A stretch of DNA of 64,000 nucleotides from Stictocephala bisonia (taxonomy: Eukaryota > Arthropoda > Insecta > Hemiptera > Membracidae). The notes beneath the pieces were generated by a model. The model made no database searches, was not told the origin of the DNA, and saw only the letters and a program-made list of their open reading frames with translations. Made by a program: the position numbers and the translations under genes. The stretch lies in NCBI GenBank assembly GCA_035578905.1, contig JAQJVL010000287.1, forward strand, positions 606,001 through 670,000, in the 5' to 3' direction. Shown one piece after another: positions 46,262 through 58,414 of the stretch (the stretch's first letter is position 1; every line of letters starts with the position of its first letter).

Positions 46262-47384
46262 TTATAGCTTGTGGACTGGCTTAAGGCAGTTGAAGCAGAC
46301 TCCAGCCTTCCTTAGCATGTGATGACGGTCACCTGGCGGGCGTTTCAGCAAATCCTGGCTCTTGTAAATGGGATGTTTACCATTACACAAGCGACAGTTT
46401 GAGCTCAGAACCAACAGGCAGGATCGTTGTGCTGGTCTTGTCTTCGTAGTGCTCAAGGTGGTGGGTTTTTGTGACACACTGTCACTTGCATTTTCAAGGA
46501 TCTGACACCTCCTTTCTAAGAATTCTGTCAGGTTCTTGAACGTTGGAAGCTGGTTTTTGATCTGTGGAGAGCTCCCACTCCCGCAGTAGACTGAAATTCA
46601 ACTTCGAAGTTATTAAATGTAATAACGAGTGTGTCCCAACTGTCAGTGGGTTGACCTAAAGCCGCCAGGGCGCGGATGTGCTTCAGTGTACCGTCTAGCA
46701 AGTGCCTTATGCTATCACCTGCTTCTTTGTATACAGAAGGGAGCTCAGACACTTCACATGTTTTTGTATGATGACTCTTTTGTTCTTGTAGTGGTCTTCC
46801 AATAAACTTCAGACTACTGAGTAATTGGAAGCAATTAACTCCAGGAATCGTATTAGTTCAGCAGCATCATCCTTCAAAGATGACCTCAGGTAGTGATACC
46901 TTTGCACGTTAGTCAGTGACTCATTTGAGTGAATAAGTGCATGAACGGTTTCAGAAAATGATAACCAGTCTTCGTACTGGCCATTAAAGCTGGGTAATTC
47001 TATTGATTGCAGCTTTACTTGGACTTGGCTTTTGGATGACGTAGTCGATGGGCCATTGTTGGGAGTAGATTCAATGGCAGGTTGTGGGATTCGACTCTGC
47101 ACAGTGTCTTCACCTTGAGATGCTAATTTGTAGTACAAAACTTCAAAAACTTCCTTTCTTCCTCTTGTGAGTCGCTTGGGTCAATGACCTCTATTTGTGA
47201 TTGTATTTCTTCAAATTCTGATAAAATACCCTCTAATCTAGCTAGTCTTAGTTTTAGCTCAGTCATATTAGTAGTTTCTGATGAGCCAAGAAAGGTCTTA
47301 AATCTAGAAAGCTTGGCTCTTGTGTGTCCTCTTCTGAACCAGTTGTTTCAGTTCTTGACTACTATTATCGTTATCACCGGCCAT
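46262..47384 (-). pseudogene. gag: BEL/Pao gag pseudogene, copy 2
   Basis: The ATG at 47384 starts MAGDNDNSSQELKQLVQKR. Later blocks: SIELPSFNGQYEDWLSFSET, VQRYHYLRSSLKDDAAELIR, DSIRHLLDGTLKHIRALAAL and QPTDSWDTLVI, the BEL/Pao gag core (DUF1759-type). The zinc-binding region reads CRLCNGKHPIYKS, in which the last Cys of C-x2-C-x4-H-x4-C has become Ser (copy 1 keeps Cys), then GVCFNCLKPVHKL. Several stops and frameshifts, for example after SQAF near 47310 and near 46800, disable it. Confidence 0.85.
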
Positions 47385-47399
47385 TGTATACAAGTTAAT

Positions 47400-49420
47400 G
47401 ACAGACTAGTTTAAAACTAACTGGTACTGGTAATAGTGAATCAAAGGCAACTTTTAATAATAATGAAACTATCTAAATGAATAAATGTCGAATGGCAGTT
47501 GGCGACGAGGGTAGTTTACTACATGGTTTGTTTTGACAGAAGTGAATGAAAAGAACAGCTGAGGGTTTAGGAAGGGAAAGAGAGCGGTGCCAACGGTTCC
47601 CTTGAAGGAGAGTGATAAGAAGAAGGGCTCACTCACTTGTCTCCATAGAGGCGCGCAAGGGCTGGCAGAGGCTAGAGGTTCACAATGGGGCTGGAACGCA
47701 GTCGGCAGATGTTGAGGGGTGGTCATCGGAGGGACAGTGGAAGGTGGCCATTAGGTGGGATTATACCAATAGTGTAAGGAAGTGTCCGTGTAACCATGTG
47801 TATGGACACCAATATTTGTAAACCCTTACAATCTTAAAATGGCTGATGATAAAAATGTCCAAAACAGTTAAAAAATACTGGATTGAAAAATAAAGTAAGA
47901 TTATAAAATGGTAAGTGCGATAAAAAAAATCTTGCTACTTTATATATATCACATAATAATCCTTTTTATTAGATCACAAACTCACATTTTATGTTTTTGG
48001 GGAATAAATGTATTTAAACTACATTGATCTACTTAAATCGTTTCAATTATTATTATATATATAGTTTAAAAGAGTTAGTGGCGTGTTCAATCATTGTGGT
48101 TCGGATTAATTACTGTACATAATGTGTTACATTGGAATCGACTTGGATCTGACACGATGTATTCAACACTCGTTATTTTCTCGAAAAATAGTGTTACATG
48201 AATAATGAAATACCTACCGTATTACTTCCGATTGACCGTGACGCGTTATTTTTATCCCCGATACATAGTACAACTAACTAGCAACGGTTTAAACTATACA
48301 ATATGTAAACAGCTGTATTAAAAACTTGATAGTTTAATGAAATCAGGATTGGAGTGGATAATCAGAAGTAAGGCCGGGCAACGACATCCAGTATAGGAGG
48401 ATCTCACTCTTGAGAGAACCGGTACGGATGTCGGAATGTGGAGTGGGGATCATGAATGGACCGGCAGCCTCTCCCCCTCCTCACATTCCTCACGTAAAGT
48501 ACAGCTAGAACTCATCTGCCTACAACTTACAATAATAACATGTAATGTACTAAATGATGTAGTTAAAATTTAAAACTGAATAAGTATAAAAGTTTAGTCA
48601 GTTTTAGATTTCTTGTATTATGTATGTTTAAACGTTTGAAAATGCCTAAAATAATCGAATTATTTTCAAATGTTTGGAAGGGTTTGGTTTTAGACCAAGC
48701 TCTTATTGCCCGAACTTGTAGAAAGACAGTAATAATTTTTTTTAATGAGGTGACTTTTCCGTTTTATTCATCAAATACACAAAGTTTGAGATAGTGGTTT
48801 AGGAGCCATATACAGATTACAATGAAACAACAAATATTAAGGCTAGTTTCCTAGTTAAACATGTGCACATATAGTAAACGATTAATATTTTCGTTAATAT
48901 AAAAGGGTTTGAAAAAGGTTTCAAGTGCCCGAGGATAAAACGTGCGGTTGATGCAGTTCCCTCACATTCCGGACGGCGCGGCGTCGCCTGAGGCAAACAT
49001 TCCTTCGTTCTGCCTTCTCTTGCCGCCATCGACACCTCAGTTCAACGTCTTGTAGACTCATTGAATGAAACTAGCTTTAGCTCCCATTCCGAATGTTGGC
49101 ACCTGGGAATAAGCCCCATTATCTTCAACCCCGTCTACGCTGTTTAAATTGCACACCCAGGCACTTCGGTTATGGACTAACAATTAGACTGTGTGTCAGA
49201 AAAATGTAGACTTTGATGTCGCAGAAAGATGACTGGAGTGACTAATGAGGTATTATGGTTCTCAACCTGTTTGCTTCCCTCCCTCCTTTGAACCCTGATG
49301 GGGGATCATGCCCCCTTCCCTCTCCATTTGTGATGGATGCGAATCTGGTAAAACACGAATCAAGTTAGGTGAAGCTTGATTCATGAATCAAGTTAATAGG
49401 TTCAACTTCTGGTTAGTAAT
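47400..49420. other. No gene identified
   Basis: The right part of the BEL/Pao flank (47400-47800) includes TTGGCGACGAGGG at about 47499, which resembles an LTR-element primer-binding site but in the wrong orientation for copy 2. The segments 48370-48490 and 48940-49040 are GC-richer without recognisable features. Confidence 0.35.
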
Positions 49421-49425
49421 TATAC

Positions 49426-49487
49426 GACAACACACACACACACATATATATATATATTATAGTAATTATAATATATATATGTTGTCG
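49426..49487. repeat. CA/TA microsatellite in an inverted repeat
   Basis: CGACAAC, then CA and TA dinucleotide runs, ATAGTAATTATAATATATAT and GTTGTCG. The 7-bp flanks are inverse complements and the TA runs pair as well, so a cruciform is possible. Confidence 0.7.
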
Positions 49488-50623
49488 AAGGAAGGCGGGA
49501 ACAATCGGCGACAGTGCGAGACTGACAACTGTAGGAGCACATAGAAATGTTAAACCAGGTAGTTCATTCACAAGGCCAAGTGTAACTTATGAGTACGTAG
49601 TAATGTTAGATATGTTGATTCCTATTTACTTTAATTTATCTAAATGTTTGATTAGGTGTTTTTGTTTGGCCTCACGATTAGTATTTTAATTTTTTATTGT
49701 CAGTGGCATTTTAAACATTATATTCATATTTTTTTTTAGGACCAACGGTCCAAACCCCTATGACAAATTTAAGTGAACCTCCCGGGATTTGAAGCCGTGG
49801 CGCTCTAGCATTAGAAGCAGAAGTGCTAGCAAGAGGCCTATTTGTTAATTTATGAAAATACTGCAGGTCAACTCAACATACATTTCCCAGGGCAATATGA
49901 AAAAATAAAAACATCTTTAATCACATAAAGAACAATAAATCAGAACCATTCAAGGAATATAATACATGTTTTCCCCACGATAATAAACAACACAAAAACA
50001 CAAAAAAAAAAAAAAAAAAAAAACAAGAAAACAAAAAAACAAACAAAAAACTAGGAAATTAACTGATCACTGTTACAAGTAGTGTGACCAGTTTAAAATA
50101 AAAAGATGATTACATACAAAAAACTAAACACCACGAGTCTAGCAACAGTAGATACACATCGCTAGCTACCTGTAGTGCAGCTTTATCAATTAATTTAAAT
50201 TTTCTAATTAACTAACTTAATTGCATACATTTTACACATAAAAAAAGACGTGAAGATTATGGTTATTTTAAGTATTTAGATATTAATAAAGCATGAAAAT
50301 ATCTCACAATATATTAATATACATTAATATAATTTTAACGCAATCCCAAAATAAATTTCATATAAGCGTTCTTTTTATCAAACACAAATACGCTCTCACA
50401 AAAGGAAACAATTATATGTAATGACTACCTGAAAATGATGGGAAATGGCTGGGAACAAAAAAATGACAAGAGAATTTCGGAAAAAATGTAAAGCATAAAT
50501 AAATATGAATATTAAAGCAAGCGTGCTTTATTTTATATGTATTTACAAACCTGCATTTAAAAATGTCCGATATATTAGTTAGTACACATAATTAGATTCA
50601 TATTCAAAACTATTTCTTTACAT

Positions 50624-51549
50624 GGTCCGTAGAGGATTGCAGGTTCACTGACGTGAGTGTGAAGGCATGGATCAAGTGAATGAAGTTTGTGACTGCGATA
50701 AGGCATTAGGTGTATGAGTGGTGATAACAGCTCGTCTGGCGGCGCGGTCGTTCCGGCTACAGCACGCGCTAGATCCGTAGAGGACTGCAGGTTCACAGAC
50801 GTGAGTGTGAAGGCATGGATCAAGTGAGTGAAGTTTGTGACTGCGATAAGGCATTAGGTGTGTAAATGGAAGTGCGCGCGCGTGTGTGTGCGCGTGCGCG
50901 TGCGTGCGTGCGTGCGTGCGTGCGTTGATAACAGCTCGACTGGTGGTGCGGTCGTTCCGGCTGTTGACCCCTTCGTGCCACACGCACGCGCTAGGTCCGT
51001 AGAGGATTGCAAGTTCACAGACGTGAGTGTGAAGGCATGGATCAAGTGAGTGAAGTTTGTGACTGTGATAAGGCATTAGGTGTGTAAATGGAAGTGTGTG
51101 TGTGAGTGGTGATAAAAGCTCGACTGGCGGTGCGGTCGTTCCGGCTGTTGACCCCTTCGTGCCACACGCACGCGCTAGATCCGTAGAGGATTGCAGGTTC
51201 ACAGACGTGAGTGTGAAGGCATGGATCAAGTGAATGAAGTTTGTGACTGCGATAAGGCAGTAGGTGTGTAAACGGAAGTGTGTGTGTGTGAGTGGTGATA
51301 ACAGCTCGACTGGCGGCGCGGTCGTTCCGGCTGTTGACCCCTTCGTGCCACACGCACGCGCTAGGTCCGTAGAGGATTGCAGGTTCACAGACGTGAGTGT
51401 GAAGACATGGATCAAGTGAATGAAGTTTGTGACTGCGATAAGGCATTACGTGTGTAAACGGAAGTGTGTGTGTGAGTGGTGATAACAGCTCGTCTGGCGG
51501 CGCGGTCATTCCGGCTGTTGACCCCTTCGTGCCACACGCACGCGCTAGG
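50624..51549. repeat. Tandem repeat, unit about 186 bp, five copies
   Basis: Units begin (G)GATCCGTAGAGGA or GGTCCGTAGAGGA at 50624, 50772, 50994, 51178 and 51364 and end CACACGCACGCGCTAG. Spacings are 148, 222, 184 and 186; the first unit is shortened and the second is lengthened by a CG/TG microsatellite. The - strand stays open for up to 247 codons, but adjacent units are read in different frames because of their length differences, so coding constraint is unlikely. Confidence 0.95.
50873..50926. repeat. (CG)n(TG)n(CGTG)n microsatellite
   Basis: Alternating purine-pyrimidine run of about 54 bp (GCGCGCGCGTGTGTG, then CGTGCGTGCGTG) inside the second 186-bp unit; such sequence can adopt Z-DNA. 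It replaces the short GTGTGTGT run of the other units, so it is a local expansion. Confidence 0.9.
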
Positions 51550-52095
51550 AATGCCGTTCTCACAACCTTCTTTTGCCAACATTTTTATTTCTACATGTTT
51601 CAATTTTATTTTTTGTTGTATTATTGTTGAAGGTTTAAGTCAGAAGTATCTGAAATATGTGTCTGACAAAATAATCGTATATGGGGAACCAGGTCGTGTA
51701 TTGGCTTGCAAAATGAGAGGAATGTGATCAACAGCTTCTTAAGTAGATTTCTAGACATGTGTCGTAATATTGAACTTATATTGGTTTTAGAGATTCTGTT
51801 GGATTACGAGATTACCACGATAGCCTCAATAGTAAAGTATTTGTTCAAAGCGGAAACAATCAAGAACATAGTGTTATAACATTTTAATTACCACTCTAAC
51901 ATGTTAACTAACATTAGTCGGTCAACTGTAAATTTTTGGGTATATATTTTAAATTTAATTGCGTTCTTACAATTTTCACAGTTACAATTAAAGTAGTACT
52001 GTTGTTAGCGAACTGTGTGTCGAAATGTCCTCACGGTTTGCTTATAGTTAGTTTATTTTTTTTTTTATTATTATAATAGCGTGTGCACCTTCTCA

Positions 52096-52715
52096 CATCA
52101 AGTCCAATGTCATACTCCTGCATTGTGCTTGTTCCATTATAACCGATAAGTCTGTGAAGTGGAGGTCAGGGGTTATCTGGGGTAAATATTCTCTGGCGTC
52201 ACAATACTGATATCTCCTCATCTTATTCATTCATGCATCAAGTCCAATGTCACACTCATGCATTGAGCTTGTTCCATTATAACCGACCAGACTGTGGAGT
52301 GATGGAGTGTCACAGTACTAATATCTTCTCATCTCACTTATTCTCACATCAAGTCCAATGTCACACTAGTGCACTGAGCTTGTTCCATTATAACAGACCA
52401 GCCTGTGGAATGAAGGAGTGTCACAGTACTGATATCTCCTCATCTCACTCATTCTCACATCAAGTCCAATGTCACACTAGTGCACTGAGCTTGTTCCATT
52501 ATAACAGACCAGCCTGTGGAGTGATGGAGTGTCACAGTACTGATATCTCCTCATCTCACTCATTCTCACATTAAGTCCATTGAGCTTGTTCCATTGTTAT
52601 AACAGAACAGCTCAGTGTTGACCAGCTCAGTGTAGGTAAACATTATCTGTTTGGGGTAAACATTATGTGGCTTCACAGTACTGATATCTCATTCATTTTT
52701 GCATAAAGTTCAATG
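52096..52715. repeat. Tandem repeat, unit about 111 bp, five to six copies
   Basis: Units contain CATCAAGTCCAATGTCACAC, GAGCTTGTTCCATTATAACA, and GTCACAGTACTGATATCTCC. The CAAGTCC landmark falls at 52099, 52239, 52350, 52461 and, degraded, about 52572 and 52704. Spacing in the core is exactly 111, a multiple of three, so a 113-codon frame with a 37-residue repeat (52233-52574) is open; it has no start context or family and is most likely incidental. Confidence 0.93.
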
Positions 52716-53331
52716 TCACACTTTTGCATTATTCTATATACAATATTTATAAGCGAGCAAAATATAGCACAAATGCAGGTGTATCACCTACATCATTTAC
52801 AAATTAGTTTTAATAGTAGATAAAACTAAGTCATCATTCAGTGTTAGTTGTGTAAATTCAGATATGAAATAATTATTTTATTCCCTAGTTTGTTGAGTGC
52901 CTAACCACTGTTTGAGTCTCAAAAATGTCCTGTAGAAATGTTTTAGTCTTGCCTCCTTCTGTTGTGTATTTTAATTGTCATATTGTAAATACACACATTA
53001 ATTAAGTTAATATATGGTATCTCTTCTACTTTTGTAAGAACATTGTTTTTATGTAATAAGCCCAAACTTGCAGTTTTTGTCTTTCTATATACTTATTATG
53101 CCTCCAGAATATTCTGAAATGGTTATATTTAATTGTTAGTGACTAATAGTTATTTTTATTGGGTAAACAAACGCTGATTTTTTAAATAAAATTGTAGTTT
53201 TTTTCATGTTTTATCAAATTTTTTGTTTATATGTTTTAGAACTTAAAATTGCTAAATAAGAATATAGTTACTTTTTGGCTTAGCAGTTGTTAATCCTGTA
53301 ACTTGTTACTGTAAAAAATAACTTGTTTCAG

Positions 53332-53367
53332 GTAATTGGAGCTCGTATATCTCAGATTTATGTATTG
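53332..53367 (+). CDS. Candidate 36-nt micro-exon
   Basis: Thirty-six bases encoding VIGARISQIYVL lie between an acceptor-like AACTTGTTTCAG (ending 53331) and a consensus donor GTAAGT (53368). Length and phase (0/0) preserve frame with the candidate exon at 25321-25380. The surroundings are long, AT-rich and feature-poor, like intron. The peptide is not recognised, and a spurious pairing of splice-like sites is a real possibility. Confidence 0.22.
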
Positions 53368-53399
53368 GTAAGTAAAACATGATTAACAAAGCTTCTTAT

Positions 53400-54840
53400 T
53401 TAAGAACAATTTTGTTTAAAAAACGTCAAAACACCATATATAAATAAGAAAGAAATATCTACTGTTAGCGCAGAAATAATATGTACCAGAGTTAAGTTTG
53501 TTTACTAAGAAAGTAAGAGGTCTATGAAAAATCCAATCATATTATTGTTCTTTTTTTAATTTTTTTTTTTTTTTACCAAATGTTGTGGCACGACTTTTTT
53601 AATTTTATATCAAGTTAAAACAAATTTTATTGTTGTCGAAACAAAAGAACCATTATTTTAAACTGGTGCGTATTAACTTTACATTTTTATTCCTAAAAAA
53701 TTTTCAAAGGTATCACATTTATATTTAAATGTGTGGTTAACAGGAATGTTTATTTTTTAAGTTTAAAACATTTCAGAATTTTAACTTTTCAAGAAAAATA
53801 GTAACCAATTTTCTGAAATGTTTTCTTGGATTTTAGAGGTTGCAACATTAATTACTATGTCACGTTGTAATCCTTAGGAATTGTTATGTTTTACAAATCA
53901 ATACTTTTAAATGTGTTAGTAAATGCAGTGATTTAAAATTTGTTTAAATACTACAAATTACAATTAACTATAAATTGATCAAATTAAATCTATATATAAA
54001 ATAATGTATGGAAATATTACATTTCAAAAGATTTTAATGTGACCAAGTGATTGATTTTGCGACATCTAAAAGGAAAAAAAAACATTGCGGAAACTGGCAA
54101 CAGTTTTTTATCTTTAAAAGGATAAAATTATGAAATTCATACAACATATAGGAAACATTCCTGTTAATCACGTATTAAAATTAAATACCTTAGTGGATAT
54201 TTAAGTAATAAACGTGTAAAGTTGATGCACAGTGAATACTAGTTTATTTTTTGTGCCAACTAGGATAGAAATTATTAAAATTTTTAATAAAACTTAAATT
54301 TATCATAAATTACAGTTAAATGGGGAAAACATCGGTATGATTGGATATTTTATACGCCTCTTAGTTTCTTAGTAAAGAACCTCCTAACCCGGATACATGT
54401 AATTTGTCAGCTGACCTTACTTTAAGATGTTTGAAATTGTGGAGGTCTAAATAAAGTGGTACCTTGTTGTACGCATTTTAAATCAGTTTAGTTCAAATAT
54501 TTGTTTTTAACTCATAATAAGGCTTGAAAACCAAGTACTTTGCCTTAATATGAAAAAATATTCTGTAAAATGTACGCATATAACCAACACAAAACATTTT
54601 TAAACCTTACTAGACATTAAAGGCAGGTAGGGGTATGGAATACCTCTAATCTTCTAAATTTACATATCTCGTAACATTTCCAAAATTCAACGTTTGCATA
54701 AAAACAAATGAAAACATTGGTTCTTATAATATTAAAATTTATTACGATTGATGATTTTTTTTATGTTGAGAGAATGATTTGTGCTCAGATTGTGGGATTT
54801 GTAATGAAGAAAATAGGCAGAGAATATTAACTGAACCTTC
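53400..54840. other. AT-rich, nothing recognised
   Basis: Long AT-rich stretch with poly-T and poly-A runs, no TE domain and no frame of note. Consistent with intron or intergenic DNA. Confidence 0.4.
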
Positions 54841-54845
54841 TTTAA

Positions 54846-56052
54846 GCCCCCCCATACACGGGCGAGCATGTTCACGAGCCTGTTGGCGAACCTGCTTGGT
54901 GTTGCCTACAGATGATCGAGCAAGCTCGGCGTTGCTCACAGACGATCGAAAATGCTCACTGCTGCCGCACAGTACTTTTACCTTTCTGGTGCTGTGACAA
55001 TCTCTTTATCAGTGTGTGTGAAATTAACTCTGTGGTGGCTATTTGTGGGGGGTTTTGTTTGTTTGGAAGATGGAAAAAAAACGCAATCCACACAAATTAT
55101 GGTGCAAGAATTGGCAAGAACCGGTGGTGGTGGACCGGTTCAGCCACATGTCTCTGTTGGCAAAACTAGAAGCAAACCAACCAAATGACTATAAAATTTA
55201 CCTGAGGATGACTAAAGACTGTTTTGAAGATACTCTTCGATGAATTTCTCCAGAAATTGAGAAATAGAATACTGCTATGGGGGATTCGTAAAGCTGTAAA
55301 GACTGTCTTGCTGGAACACTTCAGTTTTTGGCCAGTGGTAGAAGCTACGAAAACCTTAAGTTTACCTGTGCCAAATCGCCTCATTCGCTAGGAAAAATCA
55401 TACCAGAAACCTGTTTCCTGGTCTGTTGCCAGTTCGTACACTTTGTCAAGTTCCTACCCAGTGGTTTTCGAGGAAGTTTCTTTTTTAGTTCTTTTCCAAA
55501 AAATTTTACGCAAAACTGTCAATTTTCGCTTTGACGAACATCAGCGTTTGGAAAATGTCATTACATTTTTCTACCAATCAGTCCAAACTTTTCTTAAATG
55601 TTAATTAGAAAAGTTTTGACTTTTTTCGTTCTACAAATACCGCTGTTCCATAAATTAAAGTTCTATAAATTCAATCCAGAACTGTTTGTTATTGCTTAAC
55701 GACATTTTACTGTTGTCAACTTATACAAAACACCAATAACTTCCATTGTAACTGCTCAAGCAACATGTCGGCACTGCTTCTTCAACAAAAATAATAACAA
55801 ACTGAGCCACACCCTCTGGAAATGGTGCAAATCCAAATAAAGGAAGTTCCCATAGACCACTTGTGACCGGCAGGCATGCTCGCGAACATGTTGGGCGTTT
55901 CCTTAGACGTCGAGCATGTTTGTGTTGAGGCTCAAGCCGAGCGCCGAACCGAACATGCATGCTCGCCGGTTGGAATGCTCATAGACCCCACACACGGGTG
56001 AGCATGTTCGACACCAACACCGTCACGAACATGCTTTCCCATGTATGGGGGG
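54846..56052. mobile_element. PIF/Harbinger deletion derivative
   Basis: The left end GCCCCCCCATACACGGGCGA and the complement of the right end, CCCCCCATACATGGGAAAG, are imperfect inverted repeats that both run on into AGCATGTTC. TTTAA flanks both sides (54841-54845 and 56053-56057) and includes the family's TTA/TAA target. Subterminal AGCATGTTCG motifs are repeated in both orientations near both ends, a likely transposase-binding array. The interior carries an N-terminal transposase remnant only. Confidence 0.82.
55070..55520 (+). pseudogene. Harbinger transposase N-terminal fragment
   Basis: From about 55070: MEKKRNPHKLWCKNWQ, then LLAKLEANQPNDYKIYLRMT and KDCFEDTLR, a TGA, then SPEIEK, and after a shift LQFLASGRSYENLKFTC, SPHSLGKIIPETC and QFVHF. 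This is the pre-catalytic half of a PIF/Harbinger transposase (pattern YLRMS-FD-LL, FLATG-SY-L, II-E-C). The DDE domain is missing, so about half the protein is lost. Different subfamily from the 16551-21179 cluster. Confidence 0.78.
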
Positions 56053-56059
56053 TTTAATG

Positions 56060-57690
56060 GTCGGTGAGGGATCCAGGCCTGAACTCTCTTGGATGTTTTC
56101 AATTGTAGTCGTGTTTAGATACTTTTCTTTAAGACGTAATTCTGGAAGCCTAAGAGAGTAAGGAATCCTTATTCTCATAGGACTATGTGAACTTGCAAAA
56201 ATCTGCATCCCACATTTCCTTGCTTCAGAGCATTGTGTCAGTAACTATCTGATAAAGCAGTATTAAAATTAGAGGCAAGCTGACTTCTTTCATTTGTGAA
56301 GTGCCCACACACAAAGAATGTAAGATAAATATGATCATGATGCATTGCCACAGTCTAGGAAAACTGACTTTCCCTATCCCAGATCCTAGAAGTAGAGATA
56401 CTTCCTAAATTAGTCTAGTCACAATGACACAGATAACAGACAATCTTGCCATGGCCTTGATATATCCAGAAGTAGAGATTGATTTTGCTCTTGAGCCTAC
56501 CTATGTTTTCTTCCCTGCATAGGGCAAGGCGAAATATGGTCTGCCACATAATGGTCTTAAGTTTAAGGGGATTTTAAATTTCCTCCACTTCCAAAGATCG
56601 CCATCCTGAAAATTGTGCAGTAAGGACTGGTGACCTTGAGTGTTGCTGCACGCTAGACTGCTTGTACCCTTAGGGTGCTCATCCACTCTTCTGTGGCGTA
56701 TAGAAGTAATGCCTACATGGTAAACATTTTTTTAGATGTCTTTTATCTTTTTCTTATGGCGCCTTCATTTGTTACTTATCATTGGGATGTGCTCAGTACC
56801 AAGCATCATGCATGGAAACTCCATTACAGCCCTAGTTTGGAATTGTGATGGAACCTACAGTCATTTGGATTGAGTGGGTAGCCTTTGTTAGGTGAGCATG
56901 ACAATCTCGGTTTAGGCGACCAATAGCTCAGGTCTAACATGTAAAGCTCAATGTAATCTTCTGTGTCAAGAAAAATATGCTGCTTTTGTATTTAATTGTC
57001 TTTATTAACAGAATCAATAAAAATTAAACTTTTCTAGGTAAGCTAAATTTGTAGAAAAATTAGGCAATGTGAATAAAGCGAATAACTTTCAGCTCGGTTT
57101 CTTGAGAGAGCTCTAGTTGTCGGTTTTACACGGGTTTTGCCACGTCCTTTGAGCAGGTTATGGTTGTATGCATGTGAGTTTTGAACTGTTTGCCCCCAAC
57201 TGTAACTGTGCAGGCCAAGATTAAATGTTGAAATTTTTTGATTATAGTCTGTTGTACTAGATAACAAAGTTTTACTGTCTAAACAGTTCTTTAAGTCGCC
57301 TCACCTAAGGGTGAAGGATGTTTTTGGTATTTTACTTTTCATAACCTAGAAAAATTCAAACGTTTTCTAGGGATTTTACCGAAGTGATCAACTTTGGTAG
57401 CATCTCTAAACACGCTCACTGCTGAGCAAATATTATGTCCTTTGTCATATGCTAAACCATAAGTGTCATTTCTCAAAACTATTTAACAAATAATAAAAAC
57501 ATAAAACTTAAATCAAATACACCTCAAAAGTCACATAACCTCTAAATACAAATGTATAGAACACAAAACAATCACACTCAACAATAAATCATTAATTAGT
57601 GGTAATAATCTGTATTAGTACGTGAGGAATAAGTGCGTCGTCCGCACATAGCGCAATCTCAACTTAACGCACAAGTGCATTTCCAGCAGT
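56060..57690. other. No gene identified
   Basis: Unassigned. Short frames on the - strand (56501-56686, 57043-57267) have no recognisable family. Confidence 0.35.
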
Positions 57691-58414
57691 GAACGTGTTA
57701 ATCAATTTAGGTAACCCACTTGATAATCTTAAGAACACTCGTGATCAACTTGGGTAACCACCCTTGCTCATCTTAGGTAGCTCCACGTAATCAACTTGAT
57801 AAGACCCCTGGTTATTATTTTGTAGCCAACCGTGATAGACTTAGATAGCCACCTATCTTAGATAGCATCCATGATATACGTGGGTAGATCTTGGTGATTA
57901 ATTTGAGTAGCAATCGTAATTATCATGGGTAGCATCCGTGATCATCTTGGGTAGCATCTGTGATTGGTTTGGGTAGCAATGGTCGGGAAAGCCAACCCTG
58001 ATCATCTTGAGTTGCTATTGATGATTGAATCAGTAAGGGGTTTGGGGGTGAATCCGGGGCCTAGTTGCTATTGATGATTGAATCAGTAAGGGGTTTGGGG
58101 GTGAATCCTGGGCCTACGTAAACTATCGGGCCTGCATGTTGTTCCCCCACCACTGGTGTGACGTCAGGCTGAGCGGCGGATCTGTACTGCCGCACTGCTC
58201 TGTCTGTCACACACAAACACAAAATGAGCTTCCTTCATTCACTGCCTTAAAATACATTGATAGTTCCCGTACTACGGTTTAGCTGGGTTACTATTACTGC
58301 TACAATTGTATTGTGCTTGACATACGAGTAGGCTAAAATTAGTAAAATGCACACTATTTTGTCTAGTCTACGAGTTTTAAAATTGTGTAAGTGCTGTATA
58401 TTATTAATTTGTGC

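Larger units (their letters stand above)
45200..47384 (-). mobile_element. BEL/Pao retroelement copy 2 (RT deleted)
   Basis: Second copy of the family at 8761-11672, in opposite orientation. Reading leftwards: gag (47384 to about 46262), protease (46067 to about 45885), linker (45856-45431), then directly the integrase tail (45418-45200). Between linker and integrase the entire RT and RNase H region is missing; the join is near 45425. Unlike copy 1 it keeps the protease core and has no large insertions. LTRs were not delimited. Confidence 0.85.

Noticed and set aside
47495..47515. A primer-binding site (TTGGCGACGAGGG) of an LTR element
   Set aside because: It lies on the strand opposite to the adjacent BEL/Pao copy, and no LTR with TG/CA ends could be defined next to it.
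50672..51415. A 247-codon - strand gene
   Set aside because: It is a read-through of the 186-bp tandem repeat. Units are read in different frames because their lengths differ, so no single peptide repeat is maintained.
52233..52574. A 113-codon + strand gene with 37-residue repeats
   Set aside because: It is created by the 111-bp repeat; the start is arbitrary and no family is recognised.
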